Assembly: GCA_030323885.1 (NCBI GenBank)
Contig: CM059189.1
Coordinates: 43,367,428 to 43,431,427, forward strand
Origin: Branchipolynoe longqiensis
Lineage: Eukaryota; Annelida; Polychaeta; Phyllodocida; Polynoidae
Reading direction: 5' to 3'
Length of the DNA: 64,000 nt
The notes beneath the pieces were generated by a model. It was not told where the DNA came from, did no database searches, and saw only the letters and a program-made list of their open reading frames with translations. Positions 53,329-62,711 of the stretch are shown piece after piece (position 1 is the first letter of the stretch; each line of letters starts with the position of its first letter). Position numbers and translations under genes: made by a program.

Positions 53329-55323
53329 TTGAGTTCACATACGGTAAACAGTCGTCGTTTTGATGAAGATCCCAAGAGCTCATTGGTTTCTCAGAATTCA
53401 AATGACGTTCCTCTGGCATCGACTCATCCACTTGAGTCTGGCTCATCCTCAACTTCGTGCAAAGCGAATGTCGATCGTGGTACCACTACCACTGTACCTC
53501 GGGTCTCCACGACCCTGTCTGAATCCTTACATAGGACTTCTGAAAACAGTATTGATAATAATTTTCCACTTTCTCCTGACCGCTCCATTTCGCCGGTGGC
53601 GTTCAGATCAAACTTACTCGGTTTCTGGCCGACTGTTGCTCTAGACACTGTTGTCTCGAGTCAATATCTTGCTATATATGCTACAGTACGATCTTCGGGT
53701 TTGCCAAATTACTTATCTGCCAGGATACCTATACCCTCCGGCCTATACATACCTATGTGGAAGTTCCTACTACAGGACTATGATGATTTTGAAATCGTAA
53801 GCTATCTTGAGTATGGTTGGCCTGCTGACTATACAAAATCATTACCTCCACCTCCTTCATATGCCAATCATAAGGAGGACCCAAATAATTTCGTTTGGGT
53901 AATCAAGTACATTGCAACAGAGTTGAAACACAATGCTCTGCTGGGGCCATTCAAAACAGTACCATTCACACCTTGGGCTCAGATAAGCCCTGCAATGACT
54001 AGACCTAAAAAGAAATCTTTAGAAAGACATATTATAGTGGATCTTAGCTTTCCAAAGGGTGCTAGTGTAAACTCCGGTATTGTGAAGGGTTTTTATCAAG
54101 GACGGGAGATCATCTATACACTGCCTAACATTATGGACTTAGCGAATGAATTGGTTAATTTAGGGAAGGGTTCTTTCTTATGGTCAATTGACCTGGCTAG
54201 AGCTTATAGGCAACTTCGTACATGCCCCCTCTCAGTGCCGCTATTCGGGATTACTGTAGGTGGGCGCTATTATTTCGATATCGCTCCACCGTTTGGATGT
54301 AGAACATCTTCCTTAGCTTGTGCCCGTACCACTAATGCGGTGGTCCATTTAGTTAGGAAAAGAGGTCACTTTGTACTCTGCTATCTTGATGACTTTGTTA
54401 GTGTAGCTCGCGATGAGGAAGAGGCAAAGCTGGCCTATAATGCAAATTTAGGACTTACTAGTCTGTTGGGTCTAAGATTATCTTTGAAGAAATGTGTTTC
54501 CCCTACTACAGATTTAGATTGGTTGGGTTACAATGTTAATACGGAATTAATGAGGATAACAATACCAGACTTAAAGTTGAAGGAAATACTAGATGAATGT
54601 AAACTTTGGAAGCAGGGTAAGCTAGTTAGTAGGAAAGACTTGCAACGGCTGATTGGTAGACTCCAGTTTATTGCGAAATGTGTAACCCCTGCACGTCGTT
54701 TCATGAATAGAATCTTAGATATGCTTAGGGATACACCGTATAAGTCCAGGCGTAGGGTCACTGTGGAGCTAATGAGTGACATTAGATGGTTCTTGCGTTA
54801 TGCTGAGAATACAAATGGCCTCGTACTATTGAATACTTCCCCAAGGTGTGATTGGTTAATTGAGTGTGACTCTTCCCTGAAAGGGGCCGGTGCGTATTCT
54901 GAATCAAATTATTATTCTGAACTTTACTCTGGAGATGTACTCTGCTTGTACACTAACATAGCGCAATTAGAGGCGTTGAACTTGGTTGTTGCACTCCAAA
55001 ATCTCGGTCCTCCAGATATTCAAAATTATAGAATTGTTATCAATACTGACAACACGGCTTCACAGCAAGTACTCTCCACGGGCGCTGGTAAGGACCCTGT
55101 CCTTTGTGCCTGTGCGCGCAAAATCTGGCGTTATGCAGCGGATCACAGCTGTGAGGTGCAAGTACGGCATAAACCTGGCGCGGACCTCGTCCTGGCCGAT
55201 GCTCTGAGCAGGCGACACTTTGATGGTAAAGCGGCGTTCACCGCAGATTCTCTTTGTACCGAATTCGGGATCACGAGGATCCGGGTTTCCCATGAAGTAT
55301 CCGTGTTTGACTTAAATCTGTAG
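53329..55323 (+). CDS. E3 reverse transcriptase-RNase H (DIRS/Ngaro type)
   Basis: Open for 664 codons without a stop, ending TAG at 55321-55323. The Ser/Thr-rich N-terminal 90 residues are followed by RT: RHIIVDLSFPKGASVNSGI, FLWSIDLARAYRQLRTCPLS, DIAPPFGCRTSSLACA, catalytic YLDDFVSVARDEEEA and DLDWLGYNV; connection RKDLQRLIGRLQFIAKCVTP; RNase H WLIECDSSLKGAGAY, AQLEALNLVVALQ, VINTDNTASQQVL and VRHKPGADLVLADALSRR. All catalytic Asp/Glu residues seen are intact. There is no ATG near the 5' end of the frame; the first Met is about aa 144 (IPMWKFLL), so the N-terminus may be made by frameshift or readthrough from upstream. It copies the element RNA into DNA. Confidence 0.88.
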   Translation: MSSHTVNSRRFDEDPKSSLVSQNSNDVPLASTHPLESGSSSTSCKANVDRGTTTTVPRVSTTLSESLHRTSENSIDNNFPLSPDRSISPVAFRSNLLGFWPTVALDTVVSSQYLAIYATVRSSGLPNYLSARIPIPSGLYIPMWKFLLQDYDDFEIVSYLEYGWPADYTKSLPPPPSYANHKEDPNNFVWVIKYIATELKHNALLGPFKTVPFTPWAQISPAMTRPKKKSLERHIIVDLSFPKGASVNSGIVKGFYQGREIIYTLPNIMDLANELVNLGKGSFLWSIDLARAYRQLRTCPLSVPLFGITVGGRYYFDIAPPFGCRTSSLACARTTNAVVHLVRKRGHFVLCYLDDFVSVARDEEEAKLAYNANLGLTSLLGLRLSLKKCVSPTTDLDWLGYNVNTELMRITIPDLKLKEILDECKLWKQGKLVSRKDLQRLIGRLQFIAKCVTPARRFMNRILDMLRDTPYKSRRRVTVELMSDIRWFLRYAENTNGLVLLNTSPRCDWLIECDSSLKGAGAYSESNYYSELYSGDVLCLYTNIAQLEALNLVVALQNLGPPDIQNYRIVINTDNTASQQVLSTGAGKDPVLCACARKIWRYAADHSCEVQVRHKPGADLVLADALSRRHFDGKAAFTADSLCTEFGITRIRVSHEVSVFDLNL

Positions 55324-55379
55324 ATCTGGGAAGGTAGTGATATTGGCTCTACCTTCCCAGATCTCCCTAATGGCCTTCA

Positions 55380-56297
55380 TCAACAAGTACTAGATCTGTT
55401 TAAGCAGGACTGTCGGCAGGAACTTGGAAGAACAAACTGTACCATGTTAGGGCTTACCTGAAGTATTGTGCGAATTATCAAGTTAATCCTACTGAGCCAC
55501 AAATATATGATGTAATGGCGTATGTAGCGGAGCTATATGGTCAATTAAAAACTCCAGGAGCTCTTAATAACTATGTCAGTGGAGCGAAAACCTGGGTTTC
55601 TCTGTATGGTGGTGATGTACAAGCATTTGAGTCATATCCTGTTATATTGGTAAAAAAAAAAAAAGGGAGTGTGTAGATTGTCAACGCATAGTCCAACTAA
55701 GGCACTCCCTCTGTCTGTAAACGATATCATAAATATAGTTCACTACTTTAAATCTGCCGGTAGCTTAGCAAATGTATTGATTGCTGCAACTCTAATAGGT
55801 TACTTCACGTTATTAAGGCAATGTAACTTGTTATTTTCCGGTCGAGACGACGATCCGGGCCATGCACTCATAGGGGCGGATATACGTGAAAGCAGACACA
55901 CGCTTCTGACCCGGGTTCGATCAACTAAAACCTCACGTGGAGCATCAGGCCGGTATGTGGTGAAAATAGCAGCGATTCCTGGCGCGACTTGCTGTCCCTT
56001 GAAAGCCTGGCGCAAGTATGTTGGGTCTACGCAAGTTGTCCCTGCGGGTCCTGCGTTTCTGCTCCCGTCCGGCGCTCCCCTCTCGGGCCCTACCTTGTTA
56101 GCAGCAATAAGACTTGCTCTCGTTAAACCAGACACCTTAATCCTGAGGCCGTCACTCTTCATAGCCTAAGAAGAGGTGCGGCCAGGGCCTGCGCGGAGGC
56201 AGGTGCTTCTATCAATGATGTCCGTGAGTTAGGTAGATGGCGCTCTTCAGCGATATTTGATTACGTTCCTAAAATGTGTTTAGTGCTGCACCTCTAA
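55380..56297 (+). pseudogene. E3 tyrosine recombinase (two frameshifts)
   Basis: N-terminal core-binding domain: NKLYHVRAYLKYCANYQVNP, YVAELYGQLKTPGALNNYVS (to about 55665). The frame shifts at an A run (55652-55664). Catalytic domain: IAATLIGYFTLLRQCNLLFS (first Arg), then VVKIAAIPGATCCPLKAWRK. A second shift lies at about 56140-56150, after which LHSLRRGAARACAEAGASIN gives His-x-x-Arg and LGRWRSSAIFDYVP gives the Trp and nucleophile Tyr; stop TAA 56295-56297. All catalytic residues survive, and each break is a single slip. It follows RT/RNase H, as in DIRS-like elements. Confidence 0.83.
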
Positions 56298-56314
56298 CAC
56301 TCGCTACGCAATTT

Positions 56315-56378
56315 GGCTGAGTGTTAGAGGTTTTTCGGTTGAATCGAACCCGGAACTTTGAGTGTGTGTTTAATAACA
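56315..56378 (+). repeat. E3 B1 repeat
   Basis: GGCTGAGTGTTAGAGGTTTT to TGTGTGTTTAATAACAT. It matches B2 (58276-58339) and begins 18 bp after the recombinase stop. Confidence 0.88.
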
Positions 56379-56537
56379 TAGCCTGTGTGTTCCTATGATA
56401 TGACCTAAACTGACATGTCGTATAATACTCCTGTATACTTACAAATGATTGATTGTACAAACCTATATTACTACGAATAATCTTGAAGATGTAAATAAAT
56501 TATAAATTTACTCCCAGTCCAGTCTTTTGTTATGAAT

Positions 56538-58229
56538 TGTGCATGTTATGTAGTAACATGAGTAATTCATAACAATTGGTCACCTCACATATACTGATTT
56601 ACTTGGTTGCCAAAAGCAGAACAATTTTAAACATGAAGCACTGGCTTATCTCACAGCTTAGATCTTGTTATTCTGTACACTATGCTAACAGGCAAAGAAA
56701 TAATCAAAACAAAAGTTATTAGAACTTAATTTAGAGAACCCAGTTAACTCATGTTGGCTCATTATTAACCAAGTAATTCTATTACATAGTGTGACCTATT
56801 CTAATAACTGGATTGGGCTTATAGTAATCTAAATAGACAATTGGATAACTCCTCTTCTGGAGCTACTGTTCTGATAGCATATAAGTATAAAAAAGGAATA
56901 ATATAAAAAATGTCATAACCTATGAATTATGTAATTTAAGTTGATCTCCAACTGCTAGTGGACATTCTCAAAAAATTAGAAATCCCAGTTATATATATGC
57001 ATGTTATATAAATCATCTGTAAATTATAGACTAGGATCTATCCATCTATATTGTTCTTTTATAAACTGACAAAAGGATCCAGACTTAGATGAAGTTCTAT
57101 CTACTAACTAGATTGAACTTCTAAGCAAAATAATAGATAAACTGGGTTAATTCATATTCTGGAGATACTGGTCTCATAGCTTCACAAAGGAATCAATTAC
57201 CTTGTTGAGATTTATCTTCTGAAATTTATTTAAATTTTTTATTTTTTTTTTTTAAACAAGAACTTAAATAATTTCAAATTGATCTCGAAACTTTAATGGA
57301 CAATCTCAAGAATTAGAATTCCCAGTTATATGCATGTTATATAATTCATCAGTAATCTTAGACTAGGATTTATTCCTATCTTTTGTTCTTTTGTAAACTC
57401 ATAAATAGGTTCAAACTAAGATTAAGTTATATCTACTAAGTAGATTGAGCTTCTAAGCAATATGATAGATAAAACTGGGTTAACTCATATTCTAGAAATG
57501 ATGGACTCATAGTTTCAAAAAGAAATCAAGTACCTTGCTGATATGTATATGATGAAATTTATAATCATGAACTTAAATTAAATTCAAATTGATCTCCAAC
57601 TATTAATAGACAATCTCAAAGAATTAGGAATCCCAGTTCTATCTAAATATGTTACATAAATCATCCGTATTTGGGTTAACTCATATTCTAGAGATAATGG
57701 TATCATAGTTTTAAAAAAAAGAAATCAAATACCTTGCAGATAGGTATCTCATGAAATTTTATAAACATAAACTTAAATAAAATTCAAATTGATCTCCAAC
57801 TATTAAGGGACAATCCAAAAGAATTAGAAATCCCAGATCTATCTATGTATGTATATAAATCATCAGTAATGTTAAAAACTAAGATTTAATTCATATCTAT
57901 TGTTCTTTATTAAAAATCCCAAGAATTCTGTTGGAATGACTGAACCCACAACATAGAAGGTCTCTGACTTTCAAAACTGATGTTGCCAAGTGATGTAAAC
58001 AAAACTTGTATGCGTTGCCATAACCACTCAACTCAATCTGTGATCCAAGAAATTTGTATCTGGGTTGCTAGGTCCGGTAGTGAAGACACATTCATGTCTC
58101 CAAGCAATCTTGTCAAATGTCAACAACAATCTCCAAGGAAACCCATAGTATATCTAGAGGTGAAAAACTAGGATCTCCAACTCACTTTGTCCTGGCACTC
58201 ATACAGTAAACACCTGGAAGGCGGTTTTT
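56538..58229 (+). repeat. E3 A2 repeat (1,692 bp)
   Basis: Near-identical copy of A1. Differences include TTTAGAGAACC for TTTAATGAACC, CATCCGTATTT for CATCAGTATTT, ACATAAACTTAAATA for ACATGAACTTAGATA, and the length and composition of a T run. Confidence 0.93.
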
Positions 58230-58275
58230 CCCCACCCTCCCACCCTCTTGTACTTATGATATGGCTGAGTGTTAG

Positions 58276-58339
58276 GGCTGAGTGTTAGAGGTTTTTCGGT
58301 TGAATCGAACCCGGAACTTTGAGTGTGTGTTTAATGACA
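58276..58339 (+). repeat. E3 B2 repeat
   Basis: Copy of B1, preceded by a 17-bp partial duplication (GGCTGAGTGTTAGGGCTGAG). It leads directly into the second L copy. Confidence 0.87.
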
Positions 58340-58437
58340 TTTTCCACTCACTCATTCACCTCACACACTCATTCATCGATCCCTCACCCACTGACTCTCA
58401 CAACACTCACATTACTCACTCTCACCACACTCACATT
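58337..58437 (+). repeat. L': second copy of the 101-bp E3 flank
   Basis: Same as 49261-49361 apart from CTCGCCCACTCAC/CTCACCCACTGAC. Here it continues into a long ACTC/ATTC microsatellite, its likely original context. Confidence 0.92.
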
Positions 58438-58740
58438 ACTCATTCACCACTCACTGACTCGTTCACTACTCATTCACTTTGCTCCCTCCCACTCACTCAA
58501 CACTCCATCGCTTCCTCCCTTCCTCTGCCCATTACTCTTTCACTTACTCACTCACTCACTCACTCACTCATTCATTCAGCCACTCACTCATTCATTCAGC
58601 CACTCACTCATTCATTCACACTCATCGAACACCACTCACTTCGCTCCGTATCTTCCTCCCTCCCCTGCTAACATTCACTCATTCACGTCGTTCACTCAAT
58701 CACTCTTTCACTCCCTCATTCACACTACCGGAAGTCACTC
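58438..58740 (+). repeat. (CACT/CATT)n degenerate microsatellite
   Basis: ACTCACTCACTCACTCACTC with ATTCATTCAGCC variants over about 300 bp. Open frames across it (HSLTHS-type peptides) are not genes. Confidence 0.9.
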
Positions 58741-58775
58741 GATGAGAAGTGCAGATTTGGTGACTGGCCATGCCT

Positions 58776-59092
58776 GGGCCGCGTTCAGAGTACACCTCCG
58801 AGACGTCTCGGGGAAATCCCTGACGTCATCCTAGTCTGAATGGCAAAACTGTTGGTCGCCTCGAAAATGACCGCCCCCATAGGTGGCAGCCATTTGCAAT
58901 GGAAAAGAACCGCTTTGATTGGCTGAAACCACTGAATACGGTGGCCATTTTCTAGGTACTTTTTGTCTCCTGTCTGAATTAGGAGGCATTTCCGAGATGT
59001 CTATGAGACGCACCCTGAACGGAAATAGGCCAAAAGCCGTCTCCGCGACGTCTCTGAGACGTCAAGGTGGCATACCCTGAACGCGGCCCTGG
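58776..59092. mobile_element. W6 TIR element with GAGACGTCTC-iterated interior
   Basis: Left GGGCCGCGTTCAGAGTACAC, right GGCATACCCTGAACGCGGCCC (shown 20 of its bases inverted to the left). CGAGACGTCTCGG, GAGATGTCTATGAGACGC and GACGTCTCTGAGACGTC words recur at both ends. The middle (58855-58935) holds the GATTGGCTGA segment seen at 44465-44680. Confidence 0.75.
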
Positions 59093-60013
59093 CTTCCATT
59101 ATTAATTATCAGAGATGCAACAGGGTACAGCGATCTGTTGCCCGTTCCCGGGTGAATTTGAACTGTTGTTAGTCAGTCAGTATAGACAGGAAAATTGGTC
59201 GTTATTGATCAGTAAACACAAGCTGTTTTGGGCAACAGTCGCAGAAACCAACGTGTGCATATTAGTAGGCTTATTTATAGCAAAGACTTGACATACATGT
59301 TTAGAAATATATCAGTTTGGTTGGTTGCTGGAGTTTTACGTCCTGGCAACATCTAAGGTCAGGATAGATATCAGTGTATTGCGTGATATCATATAGGCCA
59401 GAGCCAGAATGACTTTTATGAAATTGTGACGCACACTGCTACGTGTAAAAGTAATTACATTATATTAATTAAAAGTAATCGATCATTTTGTTACAAGTGG
59501 ATGAGGTGTTTCCTCCTCTAGTGGAGGAGGTGAAAGTTGAGGTGGAGGAGGTAGAGAAGGTGGAAAATGATAAGAAGAATATCTATTATGTAGTAGGAAT
59601 CAGTTACAGCAACATCATCCAATTTGGAACATTTGAAATAGTGTTTTCAGCTCTAAGTTGCCAAAACGGTCTCACTTCTTCAGCTTCTTGATTCACATGC
59701 CATGAATGAATTTACTATTTGTTATGCTGATCTAATAGAAAAAAGCTTGCTCTTCAATTTGACAGGTGTTGGGTGAACTTGGAATTTTTGTCTTTGTCAC
59801 TGTGAAATTTTGTCTTCAAATATTCCTTTTGAATTTTCCTTCACTTCTAACAAATGTATCTTAACATGTTTGGTCTCAAAATTAGGCTCAAACTGTCTTC
59901 TGTTCTGCCATTGTTAGATAATTCTAGTAATTGTTTAACACGCCAATCACTGCCACACAGGTTTCATGCAGCCTGGCTGAGTCACTGATGGCAGCCTGTT
60001 TGGAATAGCTACT
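59093..60013. other. Mostly unrecognised; S1 tail fragment at 59318-59372
   Basis: GGTTGGTTGCTGGAGTTTTA at 59318 is an S1 SINE tail (minus sense). A 67-codon frame at 59488-59691 has a Val/Glu-rich start and no recognisable domain; I do not call it a gene. Confidence 0.55.
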
Positions 60014-60569
60014 ATAGCCGTGTTTACACGGGGAATTGTGAAACGTTCTAGACAAGGCGATTTATATGAAGCGTTTTCGAGAGATGTTTACACGGCGGAG
60101 TTGAAAAGTGTGTGGCGCCAGGAATCAGCAGGCGCCTGTAGCCAGCAAGCACTGCTATTTGTTTAGTTTACACACGTCAATTCGACTCCGATGTAGCTGC
60201 TACGTTAATATTGCATGGAATTTAAGGTTAATTTAATTAAATTTCATTATTTGAGTTTGTAATTCTATTAAATATGATCGCATTCAGTAGATTTCGGCGT
60301 AATCGGGCCCTAACACTGCCGGGTACCAGCGATTAGTTACTGCTCCCCCTGTTGCTGGCACGCACTACTATTTTATACTATCGCCGCCTGGGAACAAGCT
60401 GAATCGCTGCAAATAAACCACCTCCGGAGGTGGTATAGATGAAGCGTTTCATATGAAGCGATTCAGCCCTAAAACGCCTCAGAGTCGCGTTTACACGCCA
60501 AATGTGTGTCGATCTAGGCAAGTGGTTTCATATGAAACGTTTTAAATCGCCCGTGTAAACGGGGCTTAT
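60014..60569. mobile_element. W7 TIR element with GAAACG/GAAGCG-iterated interior
   Basis: Left TAGCCGTGTTTACACGGGG, right CCCGTGTAAACGGGGCTTA (inverted). ATATGAAGCG, GAAACGTT and AAACGCCTC words recur near both ends. The middle (about 60150-60370) is related to W4: GTTTAGTTTACA, TTAAGGTTAATTTAATTAAA and ATATGATCGCATT.AGTAGAT blocks. Confidence 0.75.
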
Positions 60570-60640
60570 GAGTTATGATGTCATTTGTGAATATTTATTT
60601 AGAAAACAACTATAATTTTATTTTTCCTAAATAATTTTAG

Positions 60641-60970
60641 AGTTGCATAGTCCGATGGTTTTGAGTTTCTGTCACTTACTGAGATAAATGCATTATACTG
60701 TACCTTACTTTAATTTGAAGTAACTGATTTTAAATGGCTAACTTTTTAGATATTTAATGTGCGAACATGGAAAAGTAATTTTGGCAAGCACACCCAAAAC
60801 TATCACACCATAGCAGTAACAGGTTCTATTAAATTGCCTCAGTATTCCCTTCTGTGTGGCAACACATTTTGATAAGTTCTCCCGTATCTACATTAGACAT
60901 GTAGAATCAAATCTAGATAATTGCTTTGGTTTTGAAAAGTTGATGCTTTCATCGGACTATTCAGCTTTAA
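60641..60970 (-). mobile_element. M1 MITE, full copy
   Basis: AGTTGCATAGTCCGATGG ... CATCGGACTATTCAGCT, TTAA (60967-60970). The left TTAA is degraded (TTAG). Confidence 0.82.
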
Positions 60971-61669
60971 CACGAGTTTAGATTTCATTTAACAGCATAA
61001 ACTTGTGTATTTAATTTATGGAAATAACCACATTTCTACATTTAAAAAAACCCTCTAATGCTTCAGTGCTGACAAAAGAACATGCATTATTCAATGAATA
61101 CATATTATTTACATCAACAAAAATATGTTCATGCTTCAATGATTGATATCACAAATAAACAACTCGCAAACACTGACATCCTTGCTCAGAACAAAATATA
61201 AAATAATTTATTCGGCACGAATGAATACGAGTAACACTGATCAGATTGGTCATGTACGCTAACGCTTCGGATTCATCCGAAATACAACATTTACATATAC
61301 ACAGGTAACAGTAAGTCCAAGTTGTCATGGCAACGTGTGATAATAAATGAAGCTCAGGTTCACTTCAAAAGGGTTGGCAAGCCTCAGGAAAACAAGCTGT
61401 GATAAGCACAGAGATTGCTAAGACTGTTAATTTAATTAGGGTGGTAGTTAATTAGGGTTAGACATCCTATACACTATTAGGCATAAGATAGTCTGAACCA
61501 AAAGTGGATGTAACATTTAACAAATATTGTCACGGCGGGAGCTCTCCTGATTTAAATCCTAGCATTCACCTCCCGATTTGAAGCCTTCAATGACGGAGAT
61601 TTGTTGTGTGCGAAGGCAAAGAGATCTCCCGATTTGAGCCCTTAAATGGATCAGCTTTTTCTATATACA
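60971..61669. other. No feature recognised
   Basis: Non-coding. GGAGATCTCCCGATTTGA-type words recur at about 61540, 61575, 61624 and 62497, bracketing the next element. Confidence 0.5.
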
Positions 61670-62458
61670 CCATAACACGGTTTGGCGGCCATCTTGACCT
61701 AATTCGTGTTCGTAGGTAAACAAACGCATGTGGTATTGATTGTCAATGGCAGTGTCGCCAGTTAGCAATCTTCATACAGAAAAACTGAAATATCTCTAAA
61801 ACCACACCACCTATAAACAAATCGCTTGGTACACATATAGAAAACATATTCAACGAATAGATTATATTAAATTTATAAGGTTAGGGTTCTGGATTTCTAT
61901 TAATTTTGAATAAAACTAACAGTTTGCACTGCGCGTACCGGCAAACGCAATCGCGGCAATGCATTGTCAATGGCAGTGAGCAATCTTCAGAGAGAAAACG
62001 TTAAATATCTCTAAAACTACACCACCTAGAAACAAACTAATTGGAATACACATAGAAAACATGTTTAACAAAAGGATTATATTAAATTGATAAGGTTAGG
62101 GTTCTGGATTTCTCTTAATTTTGAATAAAACTGATGTTTTGCACTGCGCGTATGGCAAACTCAATGCATTGCCGATGGTCCTGAGCAATCTTCATACAGA
62201 AAAAATTAAATATCTCTAAAACCACACCATCTAGAAACAAATCACTTGGTACACATATAGAAAACATACTCAACGAATAGATTATATTAAATTTCTAAGG
62301 TTAGGGTTGTGGATTTCTATTATTTTTGAATAAAACTAATGCTTTGCACTGTGCGTTCCGGCAAACTCAAGGCTATCAGGCTTTGTTTACCTATATCCGG
62401 AAGTGGCCTCGTTCTCGCGAAATTAGGACATGCCCATATATGGCCAAACCGTGTTATC
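61670..62458. mobile_element. TIR element (ATAACACGGTTTGGC) with triplicated interior
   Basis: Left ATAACACGGTTTGGCGGCCA and right TATGGCCAAACCGTGTTAT are inverted. The interior is three tandem units of about 210-217 bp (landmark GCAATCTTCA at 61763, 61980 and 62189), each with the AAATATCTCTAAAAC.ACACCA and AAGGTTAGGGTT.TGGATTTC segments. One related unit is at 11518-11705. Confidence 0.78.
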
Positions 62459-62711
62459 GTGCATAGTTGAACTTGATGTGTGCTCAGGCAGAGAGATCTC
62501 CTGATTTGAAGTCTTCAGTGGCGTAAAAGAATAATACCAAAATCCTGAATTAAATAATAACAGATGTTTTGAAAGATTAACCTGAAGAATTGTTTTCAGT
62601 TGGTTTTTCTAAGCGATATATTTAAAGCTCAAACTGAGAGATCGTGAGGTTTTGCACCCAAACACACCCACAGCCACACACCCCGCTGTAGGCTAAGTAC
62701 TATTTGGAAAT
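62459..62711. other. No feature recognised
   Basis: Non-coding AT-rich DNA. Confidence 0.5.

Larger units (their letters stand above)
49361..58339 (+). mobile_element. E3: large tyrosine-recombinase retrotransposon with 1.69-kb split repeats
   Basis: Layout: A1 49361-51051, gag region 51165-52831, RT/RNase H 53329-55323, recombinase 55380-56297, B1 56315-56378, spacer with AATAAATT, A2 56538-58229, 46-bp spacer, B2 58276-58339. No protease, integrase or methyltransferase is visible. A1 and A2 differ at only about eight places in 1.69 kb by eye, so insertion is recent. The direct-repeat arrangement fits Ngaro/PAT rather than DIRS1 (inverted repeats), but the A repeat is unusually long for either. 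Confidence 0.82.

Noticed and set aside
49361..58229. Interpreting E3 A repeats as LTRs of a Ty3/Gypsy or BEL element
   Set aside because: No integrase or protease, a tyrosine recombinase follows RNase H, the repeat does not end in CA, and short B repeats flank A2.
58282..58834. Frames of 88-171 codons reading HSLTHS repeats
   Set aside because: Translations of a CACT/CATT microsatellite.
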